The notes under the pieces: generated by a model | What the model was told of the DNA's origin: nothing | Seen by the model: the letters and a program-made list of their open reading frames with translations, nothing else | Database searches by the model: none | Shown here: positions 45,525-55,524 of the stretch, one piece after another | How the letters are laid out: each line of letters opens with the position of its first letter | Position numbering within the stretch: the stretch's first letter is position 1 | Made by a program: the position numbers and the translations under genes | Assembly: GCF_000153485.2 (NCBI RefSeq) | Contig: NC_018721.1 | Span: forward strand, 4,030,001-4,094,000 | From: Psychroflexus torquis ATCC 700755 | Lineage (GTDB): Bacteria; Bacteroidota; Bacteroidia; Flavobacteriales; Flavobacteriaceae | Direction of reading: 5' to 3' | Length of the DNA: 64,000 bases

Positions 45525-46070
45525 ATGAAACCTATTGAAATTAATGAAGCCCAAGAACCTGCAAAAAGCATTTTAGAAGCTACAAAGTCCAAGATGGGTG
45601 CAATTCCTAATATGTTTAAAATGATGGCTAACAACCCATCTCTTTTAAACGCTTATATGAAAGCAGATGAAACGTTTAGAAAAGATTCTGGTTTTACTCC
45701 TCAAGAACAAGAAGTGATTTTGCTTTCCGTAGCTGTTTATAATGAATGTGAGTATTGTGTAGCGGCACATAGTTTTATTGCCAAGCATCAAAGTAAAGTT
45801 TCTAAGGACGTTATCGATGCTTTACGAGATCGTAAAGTAGTACCAGAGGCAAAATATGAAGCTCTTTCCAAGTTTGCTGTATCTATTGCCAAAGAGCGTG
45901 GCTTCCCTACTCAAGAGGCTACAAATGCCTTAAAAAAAGCGGGTTATACAGATCTACATGTGGCTGGTGTTATTACTGGGGTTGGCATGAAGACGTTTAG
46001 TAACTATATCAATCATATTTCAGAAACTGAAGTCGACGATATGTTTGCTGAATTTAAATGGGAAAAATAA
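45525..46070 (+). CDS. Carboxymuconolactone decarboxylase-family (AhpD-like) protein
   Basis: 181 residues. The conserved ECEYCVAAHSFIAKH holds the CxxC redox pair with the His three residues on, as in AhpD-type alkylhydroperoxidases. The N-terminal KSKMGAIPNMFKMMANNPSL and C-terminal VAGVITGVGMKTFSNYINHI also fit the family. It probably reduces peroxides or serves as an AhpD-like adaptor. Monocistronic, with a terminator at 46094-46128. Confidence 0.88.
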   Translation: MKPIEINEAQEPAKSILEATKSKMGAIPNMFKMMANNPSLLNAYMKADETFRKDSGFTPQEQEVILLSVAVYNECEYCVAAHSFIAKHQSKVSKDVIDALRDRKVVPEAKYEALSKFAVSIAKERGFPTQEATNALKKAGYTDLHVAGVITGVGMKTFSNYINHISETEVDDMFAEFKWEK

Positions 46071-46093
46071 AAGATAATTTTTGCTATTATTTA

Positions 46094-46128
46094 AAAACGC
46101 TCAAGTCTTTAAAACTCTGAGCGTTTTT
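46094..46128 (+). terminator. Rho-independent terminator after the AhpD-like gene
   Basis: aaaacgctcaag and its partner ctctgagcgtttttt form an imperfect stem ending in seven T. Confidence 0.8.
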
Positions 46129-46189
46129 TTATATAAATTATTTTAATAAAATCTAAAGTTATTATGATGGCTTATCTACTTTTGCACTT

Positions 46190-46576
46190 ATGAAATTAAC
46201 ATTAAAATTAGCAGCTATATATAATATCCTCTGGGGTGCCTGGGTGGTTATTTTTCCAAATCATTTTTTTCAACTTGTGGGTATGGAACTTCCTACCCAA
46301 CCTATGATCTGGCAAGGTATGGGAATGGTTATTGGAGTTTACGGTATAGGATATTGGTGGGCCTCTTTCAATCCTCTAAGACACTGGCCTATTGTTGCCG
46401 TTGGATTTTTAGGAAAGATTTTTGGTCCCTTGGGTTTTGTGTTTAATTATTATGAGGGCAAAGTTCCTTTTGAGTTTTTTTATACGCTTATTACCAATGA
46501 CTTTATTTGGTGGATTCCTTTTTTCTTGATTTTGAAAAAAGTTCATCAAGATTACAACTGGAAACTAACCGACTAA
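46190..46576 (+). CDS. Small four-helix membrane protein
   Basis: 128 residues with four hydrophobic helices (AIYNILWGAWVVIFPNHFFQ, MIWQGMGMVIGVYGIGYWWA, IVAVGFLGKIFGPLGFVFNY, FIWWIPFFLILKK). Inner-membrane, function unknown. A TACTTTTG -7-like box lies at about 46175. The stop codon directly abuts the next gene's GTG, so the two are coupled. Confidence 0.75.
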   Translation: MKLTLKLAAIYNILWGAWVVIFPNHFFQLVGMELPTQPMIWQGMGMVIGVYGIGYWWASFNPLRHWPIVAVGFLGKIFGPLGFVFNYYEGKVPFEFFYTLITNDFIWWIPFFLILKKVHQDYNWKLTD

Positions 46577-47005
46577 GTGAACAGTATACTCGAACATCTT
46601 TCGATGATAAGGCTTTTAGCCGATTTTGGACTTGTGGTCTTGATTTGGATGGTTCAACTCATTGTATATCCAGGATTCACCTTTTACTCTGAAGAACTTT
46701 TATTGAAATGGCATAAAACTTACACACCCAGAATTACTGTTATTGTTGCTCCACTCATGTTCGTACAAGTGTGTATAGCACTCTACCTATGTGCCTTTGA
46801 TTTTTCAATAGTCCATTTGATATATTTGATTTTGGTTTTTTCTACTTGGATCAGCACCTTTATTTATTTTGTACCGTTACACCATAATATCGAAGCCGAT
46901 AGAGATATAAAGTCATCGGCTAACAGGTTAGCCAAAGGGAATTGGATACGCACCATTCAATGGACTTTTATCTTTATTTACGGTGTAATTTGGCTTTCTT
47001 CTTAA
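46577..47005 (+). CDS. Small four-helix membrane protein, GTG start
   Basis: 142 residues with four transmembrane helices (IRLLADFGLVVLIWMVQLIV, ITVIVAPLMFVQVCIALYLC, LILVFSTWISTFIYFV, TIQWTFIFIYGVIWLS). It uses GTG at 46577, immediately after the upstream TAA; an ATG at 46604 is the alternative. The gene pair looks like one functional unit, role unknown. Confidence 0.72.
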   Translation: MNSILEHLSMIRLLADFGLVVLIWMVQLIVYPGFTFYSEELLLKWHKTYTPRITVIVAPLMFVQVCIALYLCAFDFSIVHLIYLILVFSTWISTFIYFVPLHHNIEADRDIKSSANRLAKGNWIRTIQWTFIFIYGVIWLSS

Positions 47006-47124
47006 GGGTATTATAAAATATTGAATTTAAGACATGTTTAAAACAATAATACTTGACTTTATCAGTTAAAAGTCGTATTATAGCCAAATTTCAGTTATTT
47101 ATTATTATTATATAAAAACTATAT

Positions 47125-47991
47125 ATGAGACAGCTTAAAATTACCAAACAAGTTACCAATCGTGAATCTAAGTCTTTAGATAAATATCTACAAGACATTA
47201 GTAAGGTAGATTTGATCACAGCTGAAGAGGAAGTTGAACTAGCTCAACGGATTCGGGAAGGTGATCAAGCAGCTTTGGAAAAATTAACTAATGCCAATTT
47301 AAGGTTTGTCGTCTCAGTTGCAAAACAATATCAAAATCAAGGTTTAAAATTGCCTGATTTAATTAACGAAGGTAATGTTGGTCTTGTTAAAGCAGCCAAG
47401 AGATTTGATGAAACCCGTGGTTTCAAATTTATCTCGTACGCTGTATGGTGGATTAGACAGTCTATCCTTCAGGCTTTAGCAGAGCAGTCACGTGTAGTAA
47501 GACTTCCTTTAAATAAAATTGGAGTCATCAACAAAATAAACAAAACCTTTTCTCACCTAGAACAGGTCAATGAACGTCCACCATCTGCTATTGAAATTGC
47601 TAAAGAGCTTGACATGAGTGAAGCTCAAGTAAAAGTAGCTCTTAAAAACTCTGGTCGCCATCTTTCTATGGATGCACCCTTTAAGGAAGGTGAAAACGAT
47701 TCTAACTTATATGATGTATTAAGTTCTGCAGAATCTCCTACTCCAGATGATCAATTGATGAGAGACTCTTTGAGTATCGAAATCAATAGAGCTTTGGAAA
47801 CCTTATCTCAAAGAGAAGCAGATGTTATTCGCCTAAATTATGGAATTGGCAATCAGCCAGCGATGACACTTCAAGAAATTGGAGATACGTTCGATTTAAG
47901 TAGAGAGCGTGTAAGACAAATTAGAGAAAAAGGCATTAGACGATTAAAACATCAATCCAAAAATAAAATGCTTAAGAAATATTTAGGCTAA
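47125..47991 (+). CDS. rpoD: Primary RNA polymerase sigma factor RpoD/SigA
   Basis: 288 residues, the short form usual in Bacteroidota, without the large N-terminal region 1.1. Regions in order: 1.2 ([20 protein letters not shown]), 2 ([20 protein letters not shown] followed by [19 protein letters not shown]), 3 (about residues 130-200) and 4 ([20 protein letters not shown]). It recognises the -33 TTG / -7 TAnnTTTG promoters seen in this window. Followed by a terminator at 48013-48046. Confidence 0.96.
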   Translation: MRQLKITKQVTNRESKSLDKYLQDISKVDLITAEEEVELAQRIREGDQAALEKLTNANLRFVVSVAKQYQNQGLKLPDLINEGNVGLVKAAKRFDETRGFKFISYAVWWIRQSILQALAEQSRVVRLPLNKIGVINKINKTFSHLEQVNERPPSAIEIAKELDMSEAQVKVALKNSGRHLSMDAPFKEGENDSNLYDVLSSAESPTPDDQLMRDSLSIEINRALETLSQREADVIRLNYGIGNQPAMTLQEIGDTFDLSRERVRQIREKGIRRLKHQSKNKMLKKYLG

Positions 47992-48012
47992 ACCTAAATA
48001 CTTTACAGATAT

Positions 48013-48046
48013 TAAAAAAGCCATTCAATTCGAATGGCTTTTTTTA
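48013..48046. terminator. Terminator between rpoD and the SDR gene
   Basis: aaaaaagccattc-aatt-cgaatggcttttttt: a near-perfect stem with A and T tails on both sides, so it can end both the plus-strand rpoD and the minus-strand SDR transcripts. Confidence 0.85.
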
Positions 48047-48062
48047 TGAATTTGAATTCAAA

Positions 48063-48776
48063 TTATTTTTTTGGAGGTTGAGAAGGCCTTACCTCTACTT
48101 TACTCGGTAGGGTTCTAGGATTCATTTTAAACAAATCAACAACCAATTCTCCTAAATCTTCAGGTTGAATTTTCCAAGCATCACTTTCATCTGGCGTATT
48201 TCCATTAAAATGAGAAGCTACAGAACCTGGCATGATGGTAGACACATTTACACCGTAATCTCTTAAATCCATCATCACAGCTTGTGTAAATCCTGTTAAC
48301 CCAAATTTACTAGCATTGTAAGCAGACCCCTTAGCAAAGAAATTGGTTCCTGCTAGGCTGGATATGGTTATAAAATATCCTTTGCTCTTTTTTAAAGCCT
48401 CTACGGAAGCTTTAATGGAAAAGAAAACTCCTGTAAGATTTGTGTCTATAGTTTCTTTCCATTGGGTCTCAGTCAAATCTTCTATACTATGGTAGTGCCC
48501 CATCCCAGCATTAGCAATAACGTAGTCGAGTTGACCAAATTCACTTAGAATTTTTTGCACTGCTTTTTCTTGATGCTTCAATTCTCTTACGTCTGATTCA
48601 ATACCAATAGCTTTTGCATTGGGATTGGAACTTTTAAGGACCTTTACAGCTTGGTCAGCAGAAGACTGCGTTCGGCTAGTAATAGCGACATGAACTCCTT
48701 GTTTCATCAAGGCATCTGCTATACCAAAACCTATTCCTTTACTTCCGCCCGTTATATAAGCAACTTTATTTTTCAT
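48063..48776 (-). CDS. Short-chain dehydrogenase/reductase
   Basis: 237 residues from ATG 48776; a start at 48797 adds seven residues before the Rossmann strand. Cofactor motif VAYITGGSKGIGFGIADALM, NAG motif YVIANAGMG, catalytic Ser in FITISSLAGT, and Tyr-x3-Lys in YNASKFG. Classical SDR, substrate unknown; the ITSRTQ segment after strand 2 favours NADP. Convergent with rpoD. Confidence 0.92.
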   Translation of the reverse strand: MKNKVAYITGGSKGIGFGIADALMKQGVHVAITSRTQSSADQAVKVLKSSNPNAKAIGIESDVRELKHQEKAVQKILSEFGQLDYVIANAGMGHYHSIEDLTETQWKETIDTNLTGVFFSIKASVEALKKSKGYFITISSLAGTNFFAKGSAYNASKFGLTGFTQAVMMDLRDYGVNVSTIMPGSVASHFNGNTPDESDAWKIQPEDLGELVVDLFKMNPRTLPSKVEVRPSQPPKK

Positions 48777-48900
48777 GTTTTCTAAATAATTTTTCAATTC
48801 CTTTAAAGTTAATATCTAGGCGTTAACTTCCTCCTCATTTTTTAAACTTTTAACGTCATCCTTTAAAGTTTAAAATTACTTTTGAACTTAATTAAAAGTC

Positions 48901-51204
48901 ATGGCAAAATCAAAAAAGAAAAAAAACACTAGCTTATTCAGACTTTTTCTTTGGGGGATGACGATTCTTATTGGAAGTTTTTTCATTTTCTTCGGGAGCA
49001 TTTATATAGGGCTATGGGGGAAAGTGCAGACAGAAAGTGATCTTCAAAATATAAAGCAGTCGGAAGCCACAGAAATTTTAGATTATAAAGGAGCGGTCAT
49101 TGATAAATTCTATAAATACAATAGACAATCTATTTCATATTCAGCTTTCCCAAAACACCTTATTGAGGCTTTAGTAGCTACTGAAGATGCACGGTTTTAT
49201 GAACATGATGGTGTGGATAATTATAGTCTTTTACGGGTGTTTTTTAAAACTATCCTCTCTGGTGATAAGTCTTCTGGCGGAGGAAGTACACTTACACAAC
49301 AGTTGGTCAAAAATATCTATGGAAGAAAATCTTATGGCTTTTTTAGTCTACCCGTTAACAAGTTAAAGGAAAGCATCATCGCTAAAAGGATTGAAAATGT
49401 GTATTCTAAAAAAGAGATTCTAGAATTATATCTCAATACGGTTCCTTTTAGTGGTAATACTTATGGTATTGAGAGTGCTGCTAATCAATTTTTTAATAAA
49501 ACCACATCAAAATTATCTGTTTCTGAGTCGGCGACCTTAGTAGGAACCCTTAAAGCTAACCATTCTTATAATCCAAGACTTTTCCCTGAACGAAGTCAGT
49601 TGAGACGTGATGTAGTTCTTTCTCAAATGCAAAAATATGGCTACCTGTCTTCAGAAAAAGCAACTTCCACTATGAGTGTATCTATTCAATTAAAACTCTC
49701 TAAGCGGAACTCCTTTCAACGTCAATTTTTCGTTGACCTTATCAAGTCTGAAGTTGAAGCTATCCTCGATAGTATCAATTCAAAAAATGATTACACATAT
49801 AATATAGAAGAAGATGGCTTAAAAATTCACACTACGTTAGATCTTGAGCAACAAAAGCTTTTAGAAGCTTCTGTTAAAAAGCATATAGGCAATTTACAAC
49901 CTCAGTTCGAAGGAGAATATAGAACCGATCTCCCTTGGAAAAATAAAGCATTGCTTTTAAGAATTGCTAAAAATACCAAGGTCTATAAGAGATTAAAAAG
50001 GTCTAAAATTTCTGAAGAGCAACTTCTAGATAGTCTCCAAAAGAAAAGACCCATTGAAATTTTAAAAAATGGAGAATCCACTGTTTTACAGCTATCTACG
50101 TTAGATAGTATAAGCCATAGCTTAAAGCAATTAAATGCGGCAAGCCTTAGTGTAAATCCAAAAACTGGAGCCATATTGGCCTACGTTGGTGGTGTGGATT
50201 ACAGAACTTCAAAATTTGATATCATCAAAAATTCTAGACGCCAAGTGGGGTCTACTTTTAAACCCATTGTGTATGCTTCTGCTATAAAAGCTGGACTAAA
50301 GCCATGTGATTATTTTTCAGCAAAAGAAATCACTTACTCTAACTTTAAAGACTGGAAACCACAAAATTCATCTCATAAAGAAGAAGATCCTTACCTTAAT
50401 TTTTCGATGAAACATGCCCTTACCCACTCTTTAAATACGGTAAGTGTAAAAGTTTTGGAAAGGGCAGGAATTGAAAATACAATTACACTAGCGAAGAGTA
50501 TGGGAGTTACATCCCATATTGTTAGTGAACCTTCTCTAGCCCTAGGAGTTGCAGAATTGAATATGAAAGAATTAGCCAAAGTATATTCTAGTATAGCCAA
50601 CCAAAGTAAAGTTCCAGAGATTCATTTTATAACAAAAATTACATCAAAAACTGGCGAAGTGATTGCTGAATTTACTCCTGCCCAATCCAAACCCTCAGAA
50701 CTGGGGGTTGATCAAAACCGAATATTATTGGCCCTATTAGAGAATGTTGTTGATGAAGGAACAGCCAGTCGATTACGAACAACCTTCAGACTTCGCCAAG
50801 ATCTGGCTGGGAAGACCGGTACAACTCAAGGAAACAAGGACGGTTGGTTTGCCGCGATTACTCCAGAGTTGGTCAATATTACATGGGTAGGTCATAATAA
50901 CCAAAGCATCAACTTTAAATCTACTCGACTAGGTCAAGGTGCAAATTCTGCATTGCCCATTTTTGGAACCATGTATCAACAGATGGTTAAACAGGATCGT
51001 TTTAATGAGATCACTAGAGCGACATTCCCACTACTTTCAGAAAATCAAAGGGAAGCTTTAAATTGCGACGATATAAAGCGTGATGGTTTTTTCAAACGCC
51101 TATTATCAAAAGACGAAATCGAAAAGAATTTTGACGATGAAAAGGAAAAAGAGGATAATAAAGAAGGCTTTTTTAGTCGCCTTTTTGGTTCAAAAAAGAA
51201 ATAA
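48901..51204 (+). CDS. Class A penicillin-binding protein (PBP1A)
   Basis: 767 residues. One N-terminal transmembrane helix, then a GT51 glycosyltransferase domain (ALVATEDARFYEHDGVDNYS with the catalytic Glu, GGSTLTQQLVKNIYG, RIENVYSKKEILELYLNTVP). The C-terminal transpeptidase follows, with catalytic Ser in GSTFKP (S-x-x-K), the SLNTVS motif and KTGTT. It polymerises and cross-links peptidoglycan. A TACTTTTG -7-like box lies at 48877-48884. The C-terminal tail is Lys/Asp-rich and disordered. A MITE-like element begins at its stop codon. Confidence 0.95.
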   Translation: MAKSKKKKNTSLFRLFLWGMTILIGSFFIFFGSIYIGLWGKVQTESDLQNIKQSEATEILDYKGAVIDKFYKYNRQSISYSAFPKHLIEALVATEDARFYEHDGVDNYSLLRVFFKTILSGDKSSGGGSTLTQQLVKNIYGRKSYGFFSLPVNKLKESIIAKRIENVYSKKEILELYLNTVPFSGNTYGIESAANQFFNKTTSKLSVSESATLVGTLKANHSYNPRLFPERSQLRRDVVLSQMQKYGYLSSEKATSTMSVSIQLKLSKRNSFQRQFFVDLIKSEVEAILDSINSKNDYTYNIEEDGLKIHTTLDLEQQKLLEASVKKHIGNLQPQFEGEYRTDLPWKNKALLLRIAKNTKVYKRLKRSKISEEQLLDSLQKKRPIEILKNGESTVLQLSTLDSISHSLKQLNAASLSVNPKTGAILAYVGGVDYRTSKFDIIKNSRRQVGSTFKPIVYASAIKAGLKPCDYFSAKEITYSNFKDWKPQNSSHKEEDPYLNFSMKHALTHSLNTVSVKVLERAGIENTITLAKSMGVTSHIVSEPSLALGVAELNMKELAKVYSSIANQSKVPEIHFITKITSKTGEVIAEFTPAQSKPSELGVDQNRILLALLENVVDEGTASRLRTTFRLRQDLAGKTGTTQGNKDGWFAAITPELVNITWVGHNNQSINFKSTRLGQGANSALPIFGTMYQQMVKQDRFNEITRATFPLLSENQREALNCDDIKRDGFFKRLLSKDEIEKNFDDEKEKEDNKEGFFSRLFGSKKK

Positions 51205-51411
51205 TATCAATTTTGCCTATTATGTCGCAATAAATCGTTTTACCGAAACGAATTCGGAACAGACTTTTTTCGACCTCTTTTTATTAAAAATAAATACCAT
51301 AACTAAGGCTATGCTAATTATTTTCAACTTCTATCAATCAAAAAACCCGTGCTGAACTACGTCGTAGTATAATTCATTTGATTCATACGACATTATAAAT
51401 TTAATGTGGCA
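51204..51411 (-). mobile_element. MITE-like element, copy 4
   Basis: About 208 bp filling nearly the whole gap between two convergent genes. It matches copy 1 closely: acaataaatcgttttaccga-type block, gctatgctaatt, ctacgtcgtagtataattca and a cattataaatttaat end. The outer inverted repeat is degraded (atatcaatttt / aaatttaatgtgg). Confidence 0.6.
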
Positions 51412-51417
51412 TAAGAC

Positions 51418-52269
51418 TCACTTGAATTCTATAAGTTGAATGTTTTGTTTCTGAAAGTTCCCCTCCTCATTAGAAATGTAAATTTTGCCTTCAGAATCGA
51501 AGGATAAACCTTCTGGTTGTTGGAACTTTTCAGGATCTAAAAAGTGCATTTTTTTCGGTGTCCCATCTGGCTTTAATATAAGAATTCTTGGAGTTTTTGA
51601 ATCTAAAATATAAATCTCATTCGTCGTTGGATGAATCGTCAATTCTGAAGGAAAGAAATTTGTTTCCATGAACCAAGAAACATCTACTTCAAATATGGGA
51701 TCTCTGTAACTTAAATTAGTAAAGTAGTTTTCTTTTATGTCAAATGTAGTGGGGTTTAATTCATAAATAAGAAAGCGATCTCTAGTGGATAGAAGATTAT
51801 TTTCTTTGGGAATTGTAAGAATTTCACCCGTAGTTTTATTGATATCAAAACTTTCGATATCATGTTTTTTTGAAAATCCAGTTTGAAAGATTTCGACTCG
51901 TCGACTTTCGAGTTCAAAATTTTTAATTCTGAAAAGTTGTCCACTACTATCCATGACGTAAGCTGTAGAATCAATAACTCTAATGGCTTCATAATCTCCT
52001 CTTGGTCCAAATTGAATTTCTTCTACGATACTTCTGAGTGTAAGATCATAAATATAGATAATTCCTTTTTCATCCTGAATACAAGCAAGCTTCGAATCGT
52101 CTATATGACTAATTCCAGAAACTTCTTTTAAAGACTTAGGAAGCTCCCATGTTTTCAAAATGCGCAGTTCACCTGTGAAGGAATAATTGGGTTTTAAAAC
52201 CGAATATGTTCCTGCCACGACACACAGTATACCTGCAATTATTAAAAAGACAATTAAATTCTGCTTCAC
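51418..52269 (-). CDS. SdiA-regulated-domain protein
   Basis: 283 residues with a GTG start at 52269. One N-terminal hydrophobic helix (anchor or signal). The rest is a beta-propeller-like SdiA-regulated domain: LPKSLKEVSGISHIDDSKLA followed by CIQDEKGIIYIYDL, GDYEAIRVIDSTAYVMDSSG, and FQQPEGLSFDSEGKIYISNE. The family is exported and its molecular role is unclear. It is divergent from the MscS gene, with about 68 bp between start codons. Confidence 0.82.
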   Translation of the reverse strand: MKQNLIVFLIIAGILCVVAGTYSVLKPNYSFTGELRILKTWELPKSLKEVSGISHIDDSKLACIQDEKGIIYIYDLTLRSIVEEIQFGPRGDYEAIRVIDSTAYVMDSSGQLFRIKNFELESRRVEIFQTGFSKKHDIESFDINKTTGEILTIPKENNLLSTRDRFLIYELNPTTFDIKENYFTNLSYRDPIFEVDVSWFMETNFFPSELTIHPTTNEIYILDSKTPRILILKPDGTPKKMHFLDPEKFQQPEGLSFDSEGKIYISNEEGNFQKQNIQLIEFK

Positions 52270-52337
52270 AGCTTATTACTTATGGTTTAGGAGATCAAAG
52301 ATGTAAGTTTATATGTAAATTTGCAAAAATTTTGATT

Positions 52338-53618
52338 ATGGATAAGTCAACGGTCGCTAAATACTTTTATAATCTCCTTAAATCTAGTGGATATTTTTCA
52401 GATTCTGCAGCCATTTATTTAAATGCTGCCCTCAACTTTTTGGTTATCATGATCTTAAGTTTTTTTTTATTTAAAATTTTGAGATATACAGCGCTAAGTA
52501 TTTTACACAACTTAGCCACTAAAACCAAAACCAGCTTCGACGATTATTTGATTAAAAATAGAGTCTTTGTATATGTGTCTAATCTAGCGATCTTATTTGT
52601 TATATACGAACTTATACCTATCGTTCTTGTTGATTTTTCTGATTCTGAAATTTATTTAGAAAAATTTATTGAGATTCTTATCACTTTTGTTGGGGTATGG
52701 ATTGTAAGAAGTATCTTATTGACATTTAAAGATTATTTAAGAACCTTTAAATCTTTTAAAGATAAACCTATAGAGAGTTATATTCAAGTCTTTATGATCG
52801 TTATCTGGATCTTGGGAACTATAGTTGTATTATCAAAATTAACTGGAAAATCTCTTGATGGATTTTTAACCGCCCTTGGTGCATTTTCTGCTGTATTGCT
52901 TTTGATTTTTAAAGATACAATCTTAGGTTTTGTAGCGAGTATACAAGTGACTGTAAATGACACCGTAAGACTCGGAGATTGGATCACCATGGAAAAGTAT
53001 GGTGCAGATGGGGATGTTTTTGAAATTAATCTAGCGTCTGTAAAAATTAGAAATTTTGATAATACCATTACTACAATACCCACTTATTATCTGATTTCAG
53101 ATTCGTTTAAAAACTGGCGAGGAATGAGTATTTCTGGCGGAAGACGAATAAAACGCTCCATTTTAATAAAAGCAAATAGCATTAATTTTCTAAATGAAGA
53201 TGATATTGAAAACCTAAAAAAAATTAGACTTATTACAGACTATATCCAAAATGTACAACAAGAAATTGATGAGTTTAATACCTCTCATGCCATTGATAAA
53301 TCTATATCCATCAATGGCAGAAACCAAACCAACTTTGGCGCTTTTAGAGTTTACGTGGATCGCTATTTAGAAAATCATCCAGAAATCAATAAAGACATGA
53401 TGATGATGACTCGACAATTGGCCCCTACAGCTGAAGGTATTCCTTTAGAAATTTATGCCTTTTCAAAAGATAAAGTTTGGAAAAATTATGAGCATGTGAT
53501 CGCCGGAATTTTTGACCACTTACTTGCTTCAGTGCCGTATTTTGATCTAGAATGTTTTGAATCTCCAACAACCAAAGATATTCAAAAGTTATCACCAAAT
53601 TTTAAAGCTTCTAAATGA
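52338..53618 (+). CDS. MscS-family mechanosensitive channel
   Basis: 426 residues from ATG 52338; the frame is open 132 bp further upstream but would overlap the divergent gene. A -7-like box TAAATTTG lies at about 52315. Five or so N-terminal helices lead to the pore helix GFLTALGAFSAVLLLIFKDT followed by ILGFVASIQ and then the MscS beta domain (VRLGDWITMEKYGADGDVFE). It releases solutes on hypo-osmotic shock. It overlaps the MFS gene by 4 bp (ATGA). Confidence 0.92.
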   Translation: MDKSTVAKYFYNLLKSSGYFSDSAAIYLNAALNFLVIMILSFFLFKILRYTALSILHNLATKTKTSFDDYLIKNRVFVYVSNLAILFVIYELIPIVLVDFSDSEIYLEKFIEILITFVGVWIVRSILLTFKDYLRTFKSFKDKPIESYIQVFMIVIWILGTIVVLSKLTGKSLDGFLTALGAFSAVLLLIFKDTILGFVASIQVTVNDTVRLGDWITMEKYGADGDVFEINLASVKIRNFDNTITTIPTYYLISDSFKNWRGMSISGGRRIKRSILIKANSINFLNEDDIENLKKIRLITDYIQNVQQEIDEFNTSHAIDKSISINGRNQTNFGAFRVYVDRYLENHPEINKDMMMMTRQLAPTAEGIPLEIYAFSKDKVWKNYEHVIAGIFDHLLASVPYFDLECFESPTTKDIQKLSPNFKASK

Positions 53619-54826
53619 GAGACTTTATCTTCTTTATAAAGGGGAATTTTAGAAAATTGAGTTTTGGCTGGATGCTTACCTTCTTGTCCAGTTTTGGTCA
53701 AACTTATTTGATATCCCTTTACGTGACAGAAATTTCGGCTGAATTTGCCATTACAGAAGGAAACTTTGGAGCTATTTATGCTATTTGTACAGTTGCTGCT
53801 TCTTTTATCATGTTAACTGTAGGACATACCGTCGATCATATTTCTGTAAAAAAGGTGACGACCTTTACGGTTTTGTGCTTGGCATTTTCCTCGATATTGA
53901 TGGGGCTCTCCTACCATATCGCTTTTATATTTATAGGCTTAATTGGTTTAAGGCTTACGGGACAAGGGATGTTAAGTCATATTAGCATGACAATTTTGTC
54001 TAAATTTTATGATGAAAATCGAGGAAAAGCTATCAGTTTTTCTACGCTCGGTTTTTCTTCAGGTGAAATTGTTCTACCGCTATTGCTTACTCTATTTATT
54101 GGCTGGTTTAACTGGAGATGGGCAATGATTGGCTCTGGTATCTTACTCATTTTGTATTTAATACGATTATACTTTACAGACCTTACTCATTTCAATAAAC
54201 AACTAAGCAAAGGAAGACCCTCTTCCTTAAGTCTGATTAAAGATTTTGGAAGCATTGTTAACGACAAGCGATTTTTGATTTTAATGCCCACGAGTTTTGC
54301 TATAAGTTTCACCGTTACCGCTGTGATATTTTATCAATATGTTTTTGTAGACCTGAAAGGGTGGTCTCCCCAGTTATATGCAGCTTTTTTTACAGGATAT
54401 GCTGTAACGAGATTGCTTTTTTCATTAGCAGGAGGAGTTTGGGTAGATAAATTCTCAGCTAAGAAGATGTTTCGGTTTTATTTAATACCTCTTACTTTAG
54501 GTTTATTGGCTTTTGCGCTGATCAATAGCATTACCGGAGCGTTAATATTTTTGCTATTGATGGGAGTTACAGTTGGGATGTCAGGAACTATTAAGTCCTC
54601 CATATTAGCCGAAGTATACGGCATTGAAAAACTTGGTGCTATACGAAGCTTATTTACTATGTTTATGGTAGTAAGTACAGCACTGGGTCCTCTAATTGTT
54701 GGATTGATGATTGACAGTGGGTATAGTATAAAAACTATAATGTTAAGCTTATTTGGGTTCTTAGTCGTCTGTGTACTAAATGCTCAGCGTATAAAAGGGA
54801 TACAAACGTCCGGAGTTACAAGATAA
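53615..54826 (+). CDS. MFS transporter
   Basis: 403 residues, 12 transmembrane helices, major-facilitator fold. The loop 2-3 signature is weak (VGHTVDHISVKKVTT), and the second half has its repeat GGVWVDKFSAKKMF. Related to nitrate/oxalate- or monocarboxylate-type MFS proteins by style; substrate unknown. Translationally coupled to MscS by a 4-bp ATGA overlap. Confidence 0.88.
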   Translation: MRDFIFFIKGNFRKLSFGWMLTFLSSFGQTYLISLYVTEISAEFAITEGNFGAIYAICTVAASFIMLTVGHTVDHISVKKVTTFTVLCLAFSSILMGLSYHIAFIFIGLIGLRLTGQGMLSHISMTILSKFYDENRGKAISFSTLGFSSGEIVLPLLLTLFIGWFNWRWAMIGSGILLILYLIRLYFTDLTHFNKQLSKGRPSSLSLIKDFGSIVNDKRFLILMPTSFAISFTVTAVIFYQYVFVDLKGWSPQLYAAFFTGYAVTRLLFSLAGGVWVDKFSAKKMFRFYLIPLTLGLLAFALINSITGALIFLLLMGVTVGMSGTIKSSILAEVYGIEKLGAIRSLFTMFMVVSTALGPLIVGLMIDSGYSIKTIMLSLFGFLVVCVLNAQRIKGIQTSGVTR

Positions 54827-54903
54827 TTTAACAAATACTTAATTTATTTGATTAGTTAAAAGTATGGTACAATTAAGCATAAACCTTACTTTTATCAGTT
54901 ATT

Positions 54904-55524
54904 ATGAGCATGAAAAATAAAAAAACAAATCGTAAATCTCATTGGAGATTATTACATCAGTATTATACGTACACAGGATTTTACAGTTTTTTAGGGAGGA
55001 GTTTGATAAAAGCAGCTCCTCCTATTCTTATTTTCACAGCCATCCTTTTAGGTATTCATTTTTTTGTAATCGATGTCAATACTATGTTGATTTACGTGAC
55101 AGATAATTTCCCCCCTATTGGAGTATTTGCCATTTTCTTTGGTTCAGAATCTTTTCTAGGGCTTATTCCACCAGAAATCTTCATCGCCTGGTGTGGAAAG
55201 TCAGCTTATCCATTATGGTTCCTTAGTGTACTCGGGATTTTATCTTATTTTGGTGGGATCATTTCGTACTTTTTAGGTCGAGGAATTGCAAGTATTCCAT
55301 CTGTTTTCGTGTTCTTGGAAGTGAAAATGTCCAAACAAATAAAAAACATGAGGAAATGGGGTGGGATTCTTATTATTGCTGGCGCACTTCTTCCTTTGCC
55401 TTTTGCTATTGCTAGTATGTCTGCAGGGATAATCAAATTTCCTTTTGGAAGTTATTTGCTGTATGGAGTTTTAAGATTACTCAGGTTTGCTGTTTATGGT
55501 GCACTCATCTTCGGAACCCTTTAA
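54904..55524 (+). CDS. DedA/VTT-like (YqaA-type) membrane protein
   Basis: 206 residues with about five hydrophobic helices. FGSESFLGLIPPEIFIAWCG and the RKWGGILIIAGALLPLPFAI followed by ASMSAGI stretch match the SNARE-associated/VTT family, here with the YqaA-type spacing. Related proteins flip or move phospholipids. It is convergent with the BCCT gene, and the two stops overlap by 4 bp (55521-55524). Confidence 0.78.
   Translation: MSMKNKKTNRKSHWRLLHQYYTYTGFYSFLGRSLIKAAPPILIFTAILLGIHFFVIDVNTMLIYVTDNFPPIGVFAIFFGSESFLGLIPPEIFIAWCGKSAYPLWFLSVLGILSYFGGIISYFLGRGIASIPSVFVFLEVKMSKQIKNMRKWGGILIIAGALLPLPFAIASMSAGIIKFPFGSYLLYGVLRLLRFAVYGALIFGTL

Noticed and set aside
51080..51355. Plus-strand frame 51080-51355
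   Set aside because: Overlaps the end of PBP1A in another frame and runs into the MITE-like element; no coding character.
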